From Sipunculus nudus (lineage: Eukaryota > Annelida > Sipuncula > Golfingiida > Sipunculidae), in NCBI GenBank assembly GCA_026874595.1, contig CM049322.1, forward strand, positions 34,963,840 to 35,027,839: a stretch of 64,000 nucleotides of DNA. Reading direction: 5' to 3'. Shown here one piece after another: positions 33,469 through 45,666 of this stretch. The notes under the pieces are model-generated. The model made no database searches. It had not been told where the DNA came from and saw only the letters and a list, made by a program, of their open reading frames with translations. Position numbers and translations under genes: made by a program. The stretch's first letter is position 1; each line of letters starts with the position of its first letter.

Positions 33469-33839
33469 ATATAAATATATATATATGTACATATATACAT
33501 AAATAAGTCTTTCTAAAGTACGGCATCTGCCGGCAACAGATTGCCTCCAATGTCCCCTGTAAATTTATTTAAATTTCCTTGTGTGGGCGATAGGGCCTGC
33601 TGGGCAGATGATGTCACCTAAATTGTTGCGTTCCCTGACTTTTTGGCCTGGATTATTAACTTTGCCCGCAGGTGTGTAATTTAACGTCTGTCTGCCCGGG
33701 GCTTGGTCGCTCGATCCACGGCAGCCGACAGCTCATACAGAGCAATCTGCTACATCCAGAGTCCTGTCAGTCAGAGAAGGTCAAATTGTAGTGTCCTAAC
33801 TTAAAGGTCGCAAGATTTATGGCAAATTGCAAATTTGGT

Positions 33840-33842
<3 letters not shown>

Positions 33843-33910
<68 letters not shown>

Positions 33911-33920
33911 TATATATATA
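33843..33920. repeat. (TA)n microsatellite
   Basis: Uninterrupted TA to about 33907, then 'ttaatatatatata'. Confidence 0.95.
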
Positions 33921-34056
33921 CCATACCATACACTTTCTCATGGGTGTGTGTGCATTTACATACTGTGTGTGTGTATCTGAGTGTCTGAATAAGTATATAG
34001 GTGTGTTTGCGTGCTTACACGGGCTTTCTTTTAGATATCGACATGTAAACTATTCA

Positions 34057-34101
<45 letters not shown>

Positions 34102-34203
34102 TATCATTATTATTATGGAAATGTGTATGTATATGCATATGAAGAATGCCAATTTATCATAAGAGCATGAAACCACATGTCGCGGATCTGACTGTTGGAG
34201 AAC

Positions 34204-34339
<136 letters not shown>

Positions 34340-34791
34340 AGAGATATAAATCTTACCCACTAGATTAACATTTACTGTCTATATATGGCATCCTAAATTA
34401 CTTCCCACTTTTACTTCTCCTCTGTTCCCGCATGATCTTTACTCAAATCTCAGCGGCGTCACATGTTCCGATGTAATTTCAGGAGATTGACAGGTGCATT
34501 ATGGGTAGATGTGCCTGTATGATAGTCGTCACATCACAGCCCCCCAATTTATCACACGTGATCACCTTGGTATCCCGGCTTTTGTTTCCGCTTCCTCTCA
34601 CGTCTGGCCTAATCTCGTTGTATGTATTATACTGTCTTCTTCAATGATTAATTTTCCCCAACAATTTCATGGACATATACACTCTCCGACCGGGAATATA
34701 CCGACCACGGTTGTTGGTAAAGCATAGAACTGACTTGTTTTTAGGAGTTGTTTAAGTCAATGTTTTTTTATTTTTGTTTATTTTTACTTCT

Positions 34792-35250
34792 TAATTATTA
34801 TTTATATTATTTTATATATGAAAGTAAAACTAAGTAATCGCTCGAAGATCATTTTAATCATATATGATGACCTATCATGTCCACCCTTTTACTCACATTT
34901 ATGGAGTATATTCAATAAGCTAAGCTAAGCTATTGTGGTTTATTTTCACGTAATTATTATTTATATTATTTTATATATGAAAGTTAAAACTTAGTAATCC
35001 CTCGAAGATCATTTTAATCATATATGATGACCTACCATGTCCACCCTTTTACTCACATTTATGGAGTATATTCAATAAGCTAAGCTAAGCTATTGTGGTT
35101 TATTTTCACGTAATTATTATTTATATTATTTTATATATGAAAGTTAAAACTTAGTAATCCCTCGAAGATCATTTTAATCATATATGATGACCTATCATGT
35201 CTACCCTTTTACTCACATTTATGGAGTTTATTCAATAAGCTAAGCTAGCA
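34792..35250 (+). repeat. 160-bp tandem repeat, 2.9 copies
   Basis: Copies begin at 34792, 34951 and 35111 with 'taattattatttatattatt' and run through 'cgaagatcattttaatcata', 'tcaataagctaagctaagc' and 'ttgtggtttattttcacg'. Copies differ by only a few substitutions and two single-base gaps, so the expansion is recent. The third ends early at 'taagctaagctagcat'. Confidence 0.95.
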
Positions 35251-37674
35251 TATATAATATGTATATTATATATATATATTGATATTTATAATGACTTATC
35301 TTATACAAAATCCTATTTTTATTGCATACTTTTTGTAATAAATTATATTCTCTGCAGTTACATTAAATGAATTGTACAGCGCCTCAGAGCATGTTTTAGG
35401 ACATGAATAGGACGCTTTAAAAATCGATAAATTAACATTATTATTATTATTATTATTATTATATACAGGTAGAGAATTTGAATTTTGAAATAAATATATG
35501 TAATATAAAATTAATTATAATTCAATCATAATATATATATGCATACATAGACATATGTTCCTAGACATATATTCATTTAAATATATAAATTCACTGAAAG
35601 AAAGGAAGAAAGAAAGAAAAGAAAAAAGAGGGGAAATTTCTTTGAGTGTTCCAGAAGATATAAAAACTATAAATTTATATCGGTTGAGGGGAAAAAGCGA
35701 ATCAACCCAAAATGGAAAACTTTTATCTATTCTTCTGTTTTCATGCTTAAAGTAATGGGGTTCTGATGTTAATATCTTAGGTCGTCCATTTTCTATAGTA
35801 GAAATACCCGAGGCTGAAGACGACATGATAATCTTCTATAAAGAAAATATAGCGAGAAACGCTTACGAAAAATAATCCGATAAATTTGTTTTTTTTTTAA
35901 ATGTGATCGTTCTTTCTTGGTTGTGTGTTTATAAGACGTTGGCTTGGATTGAACCGAAAAAGTACTCGGTCGAAATTGATCCACAAACAGTTGAGAAGCA
36001 GTCTGGATTGATATATAACAAACGTAACTAAATTATCTGTTCGGGGCCGTCGGCTTTTAAGGTAAACACAATCCGTGATCAACCTTTCAGATGGTATTTA
36101 AGCTATGCATGGTCCTGGTACATTCCCTTGTCGGATTTCATGTTAATTTCATCGTTCATTTCAGCAGACTCGCTGCAGGAATGGTTTATACAAAAAGCGT
36201 TCACCAGTAATGCAGTTTAATGCAGAAAACAAAATAATTGGATACTTATATCAAGAAAGTTGTTTTCTATCCTATATTCTTTTCAACCAACCCCTCGGCT
36301 CAGTAAAGAAAACTGCTTCCAAAGTTAAGAAGTTTGAGTTGCAAAAGTTCCCGAACTATGTAAAAATATGTTTTAAGAAAACGTCAGCAGGTTGTCTGGT
36401 ATATCTGCAGGTCTGCCACGGTAATATAAACATAGAAACCCCTTTAAGCATTTTCGCTTTATATTATTCCCCATAAGATTCCCCATAAGGTATACTTTCC
36501 CAAGGTTGCGGACAGAGGATATTGACAGAGTAAATATTATGGCCACCGTATTGAAAATACGTAAACAAAAATACTCTATAAAGTGAAACGTGTTCAAAAC
36601 CAATGATGGACTTTTTTGTTCATCATAAAGTTAAAAAAGATAAGTAAAAGATTTATCAGTAGAAATCTCACTAATTACGCATATAGTATGGGAAATACTT
36701 CAAATAAAATGTGTATGATTTTTATATCAAAGCATGATATTTTTTGTTATATTACACAGTATGTAGAACTGCCATAATCTGCAGCGTTGTAATTTGTGGG
36801 GGAAAAATTAGTTAAAAAAGGGTGACACATCTGGGACATATTCACTATATGTCCGCTTTCCTACTTTGAACCGACTTCATAATTTATGTATTTATGTTGA
36901 CACCGCCAATCGCGCCCGGTCCACTTTTTTAACACTTGTTTACAGGAGTAACCAAAAGGTTTCAAGGCAATATACTTATTTCTAGTTGACATTGTCTTAA
37001 TATGACGGTGCTGCATGTTTAAGTATAACGAGTACACGTGTCAGATAGATCCGGTCCGAGTAACTGGTAAAATGTCTTTGATTAGACAAAAATTAGAATC
37101 TGACAGAACTCCATTAACCGGCTGCCATGGTCTTACTGGGAGGTTATGAGTTCAATTAACAGCCGAGAAGCGATGATTTTGTTCACGATCGAGTGATCTC
37201 TCTACAGGCTTAATAGGAAGGCTGTGCGCCACAGCCGTGTATCACCCACATTTGATTATGGCTCAGCAATAGTGATCATTACACACAAGGGACCCGCAGG
37301 TGCGGTAGACACAATAAAATGACAGGAAACGGATTCTTCCGCCCGGTCACAAAGACCCAAACCCAAGAGGAAATCAACAATTCTACATACGTAAGGTGTC
37401 TATAATGTATGACAGGTATAAACATTTTTTGTAATATAATTTATAATAGGACATTATATTGTAAAACCTTTGTCATAAAATTAAAGTTCGATGTCTGTTC
37501 TCCTTAAACAAAGATAAGATATTGTTCATTTCAAAGGTATTTCTAAAAAAAGGTTGTTTTTAAATAAAACTTTTTAAGATTAATTTTAATAATTCCATTT
37601 TTTTCTCAAAAAGCGAATATTATATATGGTTAAACGTTATACACATGTGTTACTTGCTTTAAAAAATTAAAAAT
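35251..37674. other. No gene seen; AT-rich DNA with one GC-richer island
   Basis: Frames of 60-103 codons occur on both strands, none recognisable. 36880-37350 is less AT-rich and may be conserved or regulatory, for example 'ggctgtgcgccacagcc' (imperfect palindrome, about 37219-37235). Confidence 0.4.
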
Positions 37675-38443
37675 GTATTGTTACAGGTGCTCTTTTATTG
37701 TGTGACACGGGCGTAACTTGTTTTGTTGTAACATTTTATATTTAATCCGTACTGGTTGAACTCTCGTCGTCATGTGAGCCTTGGGTTTTCACGCCTTGTC
37801 GTGGGTCATGTGATGAGCCTGGAATGTGTAGACCACACGGCTATGTCTTTCTAGATAATTCCTGAAACGCGTTCGAGACTGTTCGAGAAGTGGAAAATTC
37901 CCGGCTTGGGGTGTGAAGGTATATAAAGGGGCTGTTTTCTATAACCAGGGGGCAGACAGCAGAGAAGATTCCAGCGGACGCAGAAGCGTGTGTCAGATTC
38001 TAAGACCTTATCCGACGAATGCGGCAATTATACATTTTCAACGACTTTCTCCTGGATTTTATACATTTGGACTTCAGTTTACTTTCTGTGTTGTTGCAAG
38101 AACTTTCCACTGGACTGTCATTCTCCGAGAGTTTACATTCAAAGGGCTTATCATGGTGATGGTGTTGGTATCGAGGTACTGTACCATTATCTTTATGTGT
38201 GATTATATTGACTTGTTGCTATAACGCTGTATAATTGTATTAATTCAGTGTATTGTATTGTTAGGGTTGTTTTAAGAATAAATTATAGTTTTTTGTTAAC
38301 AAAAAACCACTGACTTCTTTATTCATTCCCCTAGACATTTCACGCTGCCTAGTGTTACAGAATCTGATTTTTTTTATCTCCATTACAAAATTTGTGTTCA
38401 TCACGCATACGTGATCTGTTTATATTAGGTTCCGTAACAGTAT
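37675..38443 (+). mobile_element. Solo LTR of the Gmr1-like family, with target duplication
   Basis: LTR 37679-38439 (761 bp), TGTTACAGGTGC to TTCCGTAACA, flanked by GTAT at 37675-37678 and 38440-38443. TATATAAA at 37920-37927 and 'aataaattatagtt' near 38277 mark likely promoter and polyadenylation regions. No internal region: the usual product of LTR-LTR recombination. Related to, but clearly diverged from, the LTRs at 23395 and 30123. Confidence 0.95.
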
Positions 38444-38850
38444 ATTAAGTTTTTGTTAAGCATGAGTTGAACAGATTTGAATTCGATATCATTTGAGAAA
38501 AGACTGATCTTAAAATACAAACTTTACGTTTTAGCAAATATTAACACTATTAACTCAAGAAATATTTCCTTGGAAGTTTTTAATGTTTATGTAATAAAAC
38601 ACATAGACATCATATCAAATAATATACTTACTGAGAAATAAACAACTAAAATATTCTTTTAAATTTTGTTAAGAAACTCTTTTTGAAAAATATTAATTCT
38701 ACACACACAAAAACTGACGGGACTCGAAGTTTATTTTTTCATTCTTCTAACTGAAACGTCTTTAGTACGTTAAATGCACTCTCCAAATGCCTGATTATCT
38801 AATATCAGATGTAAAGGCTATCCAAACTTTCATGTGCTAATGCAATGCAG
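38444..38850. other. No gene seen
   Basis: AT-rich DNA between a solo LTR and a MITE. Confidence 0.5.
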
Positions 38851-39194
38851 TTAAGGCCAAAAAAAATAAAAGGTATGGTTCTCAGGCACCCCCCGCAAAA
38901 ATTTTAATCCCCCGCATCAAACATTTTTATTTTGATTTTCAATAGAAACTTACCAATTTTGAGCTGCGGTCCCCCGGACATTTCTTTCAAGAAGATAAAA
39001 TCAAACAATTTCCTTTGTTATGTAGTGCTTTTACTTGTTTAGCAAAATAAATCTGTTATTATCATGTTTTTCCTTTATCATTTGACATTTTTATCGAAAC
39101 ATACCAAAAAATTAAAAATAAAAAAACGTTCGCCCGCATTGATTTCTGAAAAAAAAGTGCCAGAGAATCATACCTTTTTTTTTATTTTGGCCTT
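38851..39194. mobile_element. MITE with about 37-bp terminal inverted repeats, copy 2
   Basis: Same family as 33023-33347. Ends AGGCCAAAAAAAATAAAAGG and its near-complement 'ttttttttattttggcct', flanked by TA on both sides, compatible with a Tc1/mariner-type target. The internal 'catcaaacatttttattttg' is shared. Confidence 0.85.
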
Positions 39195-39290
39195 ACTCAT
39201 AACTCTATTTCCCCTTATGTTGTCAAGGTATGTGTGTGAATATCATTTGAGTGCATTTAATATATGAATGCATGTATGCATTGTCCATTA

Positions 39291-39482
39291 TGTGGTTGCC
39301 TTTAAATTCGCGAGGAATCATTTTAAATGATATCATATCTCTCCAACTGTCTGCCTTTAGCGAACAATATATTAAGGTACACAGGTCTTTTGTATTGCGA
39401 GATCGCGAAAAAAGAACCGTCGCAAAACAATGAAAGGTGAAAATCGCAAAATGTTAACCTCGCGAATACGAAGCCAACCACA
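39291..39482. mobile_element. MITE-like element with 25-bp inverted ends, TTCGCGAGG type
   Basis: Left end TGTGGTTG.CTT...ATTCGCGAGG (39291-39315) matches the complement of the right end (39458-39482) at 21 of 25 bases. The interior repeats 'tcgcaaa'/'cgcgaa' motifs. No coding capacity; no clear target duplication seen. Confidence 0.65.
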
Positions 39483-41186
39483 GTTTTAAGTAATAATGTA
39501 GTTTGTCTCACTCCTGTTACCAGTCATGGTAGGAAATATAATTAAAAAATATAACTAGTACCATAACAAATTATTTTAGCTCATTTGTTCAGGATGACAC
39601 TTCAGTGCTATTTTTGCAATTGAAAAACAAATGATGTTATGCTCAAATACAAATTAAAAAAAAAACAGTTAATAGAAACTCAGTTGTTTATAAATATATT
39701 TAACTAGGTCATTTTCAAATGGAAAAAAAAAACACGGACAAACCTGTTGAAGGTTATGCATGCATTAAGACAGGCTGCGATTATCTTTGTGCAGTGTGGG
39801 GCAGCTCGCCACAATGACGATGATGTTGATGATGAAAGTACGACGACGTTGATAGAGGAAATGACAGTTAATGTTAAATCATAATGACGACAAGACACCG
39901 ATGATAATAATGATAATGATGATGTCAATAAAAACATAGAAGGTTAACAGTCACTGAGTGTACGCTCTTCAGACAAAAAACCGATAGTGTAATGTAGCCT
40001 ACATTTCCTTCCGCGTCGTATGGTAGGTCTGGCCATTATCAGTAATTGTATAACCCATTTCTTCTAAAGCTGAATTAAAGAATCCTCACTGGGAATACGA
40101 CTTTTAACTAAAACACAGGGACTGAATACAAAGAAGAAAAATGTAGGTATCTTGTAGATTTCGATCATTAACTAAACTAGAAGCCAATAGCGTCTTTTAT
40201 TAAAGTAGTCTGTTTCCAGGACAAATTCCCATTAACGTGAGATACTTCACTAAACCCATCTCACAGTGACAAGCCCGGGTATTGGGGGTATATTTATCTG
40301 TGTGTGTCAATAACCATTACTCGGGGCACTAATTTGACTTGATAACCAGGCAGATTCCAATCACCAATTCCAGTTAATACCAAGGGAACTTGATAAATAT
40401 ATAAATAACAACTGTTTGCCAGCGTTTTGGGAAAAAGTGACGCCCCCTGCCTCAGCGCATTATTTCCTATCTGTCTCTGGAGTATAATTAGTTTCGCACA
40501 AATTCCATAGCCAATCAACGGCTTAGCAGCGCCTAAGCCCGTGTCGTTTTCATCCTTCTGATATATATACTTTGTTCGGCTGCTTCCTGTTAAGTCTGCA
40601 CTTGCAGTATTTCCCAAGAGGCTTTGCGCGGCTTTGGCGGCTTTTTTGGCGCAGTAATCTGTCACACGTGGGAGTGTGAGTGTTATTTACAGAACTGTAA
40701 ACTCTCTTGTAAATAGTGCAGAGCGGATGAAAACATAATTCACTGAATATAAAGTAGCTTTATAAGCAAGTTTTCCCCGCTGTGTCATATTAATACCAAT
40801 GTGGAGGTGTAGTCCAAACTGATTTATTGCATCAAAAATGTGACCGTTTTGTCAAAAACTCGTGCGGCTTTCGGGTTATTAACTTTGAGATGTTGGTGAA
40901 AAAAGCTAAAATAGTTTTAGTCCCATCAAAAATTGGTTGTATTAGGGGTTTCTCTTCATGTGATAGATTTATATTTTTTAATACATGTACAAATTATTTG
41001 TTAAATGTAACAATTGATTGAACATTTAAGTAAACGAAAAGTGATGCCAGGATTAACTCAAAACCCAGTCTGGAAATTATTTTTTTATAAAATAAAGATT
41101 ATTTTGTCAAAATGTTTAAAACTTAAGGCCAAATGTTTTAGGGAATAATTAACGTGCAACCCTGTGCTGCTTGAAAGTTAGGCGGA
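39483..41186. other. No gene seen
   Basis: Contains a GATGAT-type low-complexity stretch (39815-39925). A 123-codon minus frame (40294-40665) and a 64-codon plus frame (40827-41021) are unrecognised. 40280-40670 has higher GC and an 'agccaatca' box; possible regulatory DNA. Confidence 0.4.
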
Positions 41187-41420
41187 AATGGGGCCTGGAC
41201 AGTCGAGGGGTAGAACGCTCGGCTCTCTCCGCAGGCGACCTGGTTTGATCACCGGCGTGGCTATGAGAGTGGGTTGTAGTTACCCGTCCAAGGCCGGCGG
41301 TTTTCCCTGGGTTCTCCGGTTTCTTCATCCTCTACATTCTACCGAACGCCACAATCAGAGCCATGGAGAGTGCCGCGATTAGTTATATGGCTATTTGTAC
41401 AATCCATGTTAAATAAATTA
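41187..41420 (+). mobile_element. tRNA-derived SINE, copy A
   Basis: The head resembles a tRNA gene: A-box-like 'cagtcgaggggtaga' and B-box-like 'ggtttgatcac'. The body has 'ggttttccctgggttctccg' followed by 'gtttcttc', and the 3' end 'ctatttgtacaatccatgtt' with an aaataaatta tail. Shares body and tail with 47818-48041 and 56424-56960. The central block resembles the conserved domain of Meta-SINE-type elements as I remember it. Confidence 0.8.
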
Positions 41421-42185
41421 GTTTATATTTTAAACTGTAACAACAGGTATGTCAGTGGCTGTGCTTAGGAATATCTCATCGGTCCGAGTGGTACACATGC
41501 AATGAAACCTGTGTAATAAAACCACATGCGGACTGGCCAAAAGTGGTCATAGTTTAGGGTGGTCTCAATAGACAGGTTAATTACAGGTTAATTGGCTGTA
41601 TAACCAACATGGATGTCCTAATAGACAGGTATTCTAATTAGACAGGTGGTCTTTCAGTTCTATCGTAGTATATTACAGCCACTGGTCAAATGATAAAATA
41701 CCAGTCGGAGACTACATATGTACCTCCGTCAAGATCCTGAACAATGTGCTTTGTTTGCCCCAGCTAAGCCCAGAATATATATAAATGCAATTTCAGAACC
41801 GTTCGTGTTACGGTTCACCAGCTCTATAGTTACATCACAGGTAGGCTCTGACCGCCAGAACAAAGGCCGTGCTATAAAACTACTGAATGTAACATTGTTA
41901 AAATCCCTTCATATTTTCATATGTTTGCTTTTAAACAGACAAGCCATTTGAGTGACAAACCCAAAGGACAAACATATTACCTGTTAGGTCAGTGAAAATA
42001 AAACACACCTTGTACTACAAAAACAGAGGGGGTCATTCATCCTGACACCATATGACGTAACGACCGGAATGCCGTAAAGTATATTATACATTATTAAATA
42101 TGTTTTACTTTATATTTCATGTTTTCTTGCTCGTAGAATCGTTTTATTTGTCAGTTAATTGGCGAAATATAGAAATTACTCATTT
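41421..42185. repeat. AGACAGGT-repeat segment, probable degraded transposon, then plain DNA
   Basis: Within 41495-41650 'agacaggt' or 'tacaggt' recurs four times with 'ggtggtct' and 'aatagacaggttaatt'. It looks like an internally repetitive non-autonomous element. 41660-42185 holds nothing recognised. Confidence 0.45.
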
Positions 42186-42502
42186 TTGCCTCCGTATGCG
42201 TTCATCTGCGTTTCTGTGTGTTTGTGTGGCTGTATGGATTTGTGTTTGTGTTGTTAACAATATAACTCACGTAATCATGAACGGGATCTGGGTGACATAT
42301 TCAGGGCTTTTCGGGAATGGGCCCAGGAAGAATCAGTTATATTTTAGTGTGGATCTGCAAGTTGACCCTGACTGAGGTACTTTATCAAGGATTATTTACA
42401 AATATACGGTCACTTATGCAGGGATAAACCTGGGAATATGGCCGAATATGTGAATGCAAACACATGGCGGAGGCTTGCATTCCTTAGAATGTAGATTTCT
42501 AG
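42186..42502 (+). mobile_element. Helitron-like non-autonomous element, copy 2
   Basis: Complete family member from 'cctccgtatgcgttc' to CTAG (42499-42502). The 3' end has the TGCATTC..GAATG(T) stem-loop a few bases before CTAG, then T. Confidence 0.8.
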
Positions 42503-43110
42503 TGTTTATTAATTCATCCACTACTTATATTCATTATACGAAGAACAGATGGTTACTTATTGGAGGAACATAATCAACCTTTCCAGTGCTGTAATTAAAG
42601 ACAAGGACTAAATAAAAACATAATGGACCATACAGAAATAGCTTTTGCATTCAGCCCGTGATTAACCTCTCGTCTGCTTTCTAGTCCTTTAAAGGGTGGC
42701 CTCAATTCCTGCCACTCACAATCGGTCAAAGGACTAAACAATTACGTCACATTATTCGGTTTCAATCGCCTCTGGTTGACGAACCGACTCAGCTGCTAGT
42801 TTCGTATATGCCAAAACCACTCAATGTACCAGAGTTATCAGATTCCTTTAAAAAATTCACTTTATTTGGGAGTAGGCTTCGGTACTGATGCAATTTGTAT
42901 TTGCGTTTGAAAAGATCGTTTTTGCATTTGATTTAAGCATTGATTTAAGCATTAGAACATCAGATTTAATTGGAAGCAAATGCCATTGTAGGTCTAAATT
43001 GCTTAATTATATTTCTCAATATTGTATTAATCAGGTAAAAATGTTTTAATAAACAATCACCTGTTAGGGAATAAGTTTTGATAATATATTTTACGTTATT
43101 CCATCAGCAG
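42503..43110. other. No gene seen; 42640-42830 is a candidate regulatory island
   Basis: The island contains 'attacgtcac' (CRE-like) and 'tgacgaaccgactcagctgc'. The remainder is AT-rich. Confidence 0.35.
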
Positions 43111-43384
43111 CGTCCTACTCAATCAAAAACAAATTTTGAAGGTTCTTTTAAGAACCCACATGCTTCCATCTAGAACCATGGTCTCATGGGACCCTTATCC
43201 CAGTGAAAGGATACCCTCCGACCTTCTAAGGTTATTAATACGGCTGAGGAGGAACATGTTTGGTGCCCGAATGTTTACAGGAATTGGATGCCCATGCGCA
43301 GTTCATTTGAAGAATAAGGCCAATGGCCTGTCCACAAGATATTTTCGTCTTCTGACATTTGAAGAATGGATAAAATTTCATGAG
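43111..43384 (+). CDS. Possible internal exon, unidentified
   Basis: One frame is open from above the putative acceptor (pyrimidine-rich 'ttttacgttattccatcagcag', exon from 43111 or 43108) past the strong donor GAG|GTAAGA at 43385. The peptide includes 'LRLLIRLRRNMFGARMFTGI' and 'TRYFRLLTFEEWIKFHE'. Other frames are closed. I do not recognise the protein, and no partner exon is identified nearby. It could be chance, as the window contains other open frames of about 100 codons. Confidence 0.25.
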
Positions 43385-43479
43385 GTAAGACATCATATAG
43401 ACATCATGTTTACCCTCGGCAAAACAAATTCAATTTTCCCGAAGGTTTTTTTATCATACAGTTTTCTATTTTAATGTAT

Positions 43480-43595
43480 TAATTGGTTTCAGATACTACA
43501 TTTTCTAACTTTGCAAGTCATACAGGCATAAATTTAAGTAAACATGGCTTTATGTTGAAAGTGTGAAGCACTTCAGGGAACTGTGTGTATGAATC

Positions 43596-43645
<50 letters not shown>

Positions 43646-45205
43646 GACCGAGAGAGCGGAATACCTGTGTGCATTTTTTATTATCGTTTGAAAAGATAAT
43701 ATTTGCATTTAAATGCTAAGCTCCTGACTGGTAACTCTCCTTTTTGCCTTTGTAAATTAGAATGGAAACATTTGATTTCATAATCTAACACAAATGTAGG
43801 TCTATATTGTTTATTAATAATCAGGCAAAACCTGAACAGTCACGGTTTCGCGTATCTTTTTAAATAATATGTTCTACCGTTACTGCCTTCAGCAGCGGAA
43901 TACCCTTTAAAAGAGAAACTGACGTGAAAACTTGAAAATGTGAGGAATATAGTGACCAAGGAATTACAATTAAGAAATTAATTTCAAGAACAAAAGCAAA
44001 AGTGTGCGAAGTATTGATATATCCTCAGTTTCCGTATTTTCCAGCCCTATGATTATTGTATGATTAATTAAGAGAGACAGATAGACGAAATTGGACGCTC
44101 ATTTTTGTTGGTCTGGCAGAAACAGTCTGCCGACATTTGTATGTATTGCAATGTTGAAGGGATTTTGTTACCAGAAATTAGATTGTTTCTTCCAATGAGT
44201 AATATCATCCAGGATTGGGTGAATCCGATGTCTACATGGATGTAAGTGCAGTATAATTAAATGGGTCTCGTTCCTTTTTTTTGTTTCCTTAATTCTATTG
44301 TACATCATTAATCGACATATGAATGTTAAAGGTACGGCAATATTCTTTTGTCTGGATGTGGGTCTTTTTTTTGGGGGGGGGGGGGGGATATAAGAATAAG
44401 AATTTTCACGCCTTTAGTTCAGGGTGTTTGATACCTTTTGCGGACAAAACATAAACTTTGATTTACCATGATTGAAATCCAACCAAAAAATTGCGGTGAC
44501 AATAACTTACAATGAGTATAGAAAATAACGTTAACAGTTTAATCAAATGTCAAAGAGGAAAGAAAATACGCAGTGACTCATTCTCATGTAACAATGAATA
44601 AAATTGGTGTCTATTTAATTCTTCACCTCGGATTTATATCGTTTCTTATACTGTCTTCACACATGTTACCCAGTCAATAACAATAAACACACACACACAC
44701 ACAGATATATATATATATACATTTCTTTTACAAAGATATGAACATTCCGTGAAAACCCCAATTTATTATATATTATCCTTACTTTGTTATGTATCATTGC
44801 TGGACCAGTAGTTGTGTATGAATGGCATTTCATTTATACATTTATAAAGGTTAGAAAATAGTTCAATATTTATATTCTATAATACCTGCAAAAGAACAGA
44901 CAAGTTACTTGCGTTTTTTTATGTTGTTTAAATTTAGCATATGTATGGCAAAATGATGGTGTAAAAATACCTTTTAGATATTCGCTCTCAATGACGTGTA
45001 TTTTATCATTATTCCACCAAAGCATATAACGGATATACATGCAATTTAACTATCAGTAATTTTCAGTTAGAATTCTCTGACATTACCGAATAAACACTCA
45101 AAAGATGAGAAGCAGTGCATTTATAAATTGGTATCGCAGCATTTAACGGGATTATTTGTAATTTAACAGTGTGCTGATTACTCGATAGCAGGAAAGATAT
45201 GTATA
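43480..45205. other. No gene seen; microsatellites and AT-rich DNA
   Basis: GA run at 43603-43641, G-run at about 44369-44388, CA/TA run at 44690-44719. Confidence 0.6.
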
Positions 45206-45666
45206 GGGTGGCAAAAGCGACCAAGTCCGGACTCGAGTCCAGTTTTTTATAGACTCGGACCAGGACTCGAAGGACCTGAACTCGGAATTGTTCTCGGATG
45301 CTGAGGTAGGACTTGAGAAACTGTGCCGAGTCCTTCTTGATTCCAATACAAGGGAAGCTCTATCTTAATCCATAAAGGGCATTTACATATTTATGCGAAA
45401 TTCTAACATATATTTACAAGAAAAAGACGTATATAACAGGCTTTAGCTCTGCATTGGGAGCTAAATGTAATAAAACATTTGAGTAAAAAACACGTGTAAA
45501 TTAACATACAAATACTCATGGTAATCTTAAATTTCCATTTTAAATTAACTTTTAAGGAGACTTTATTGGATCCGGACTCGGGTTGCAGATGACTTGGACC
45601 CGAAGAAGGTGGAGTTGGACTCGAACCTCAAGGACTCGGACGTGGACTCGGACTCGAGCACCCTGG
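45206..45666. mobile_element. GGACTC-rich element with AGGGTG/CACCCT ends
   Basis: Both ends are rich in 'ggactcgg' motifs in opposite senses: 'agtccggactcgagtcc' near 45226 and 'ggactcggactcgagcaccctgg' in the right end near 45645-45667. The outermost AGGGTG and CACCCT suit a hAT-like terminus, but no 8-bp target duplication is visible. The middle (45345-45560) is AT-rich. Confidence 0.45.

Noticed and set aside
37913-38224. 103-aa plus frame, and the related frame at 63404-63613
   Set aside because: They lie inside LTRs of the Gmr1-like family; similarity between them reflects the LTR, not a gene.
41187-41260. Functional tRNA gene
   Set aside because: A and B boxes are present but acceptor arms do not pair and the sequence continues into a repeated SINE body; the same reasoning applies to 51699, 55255 and 63868.
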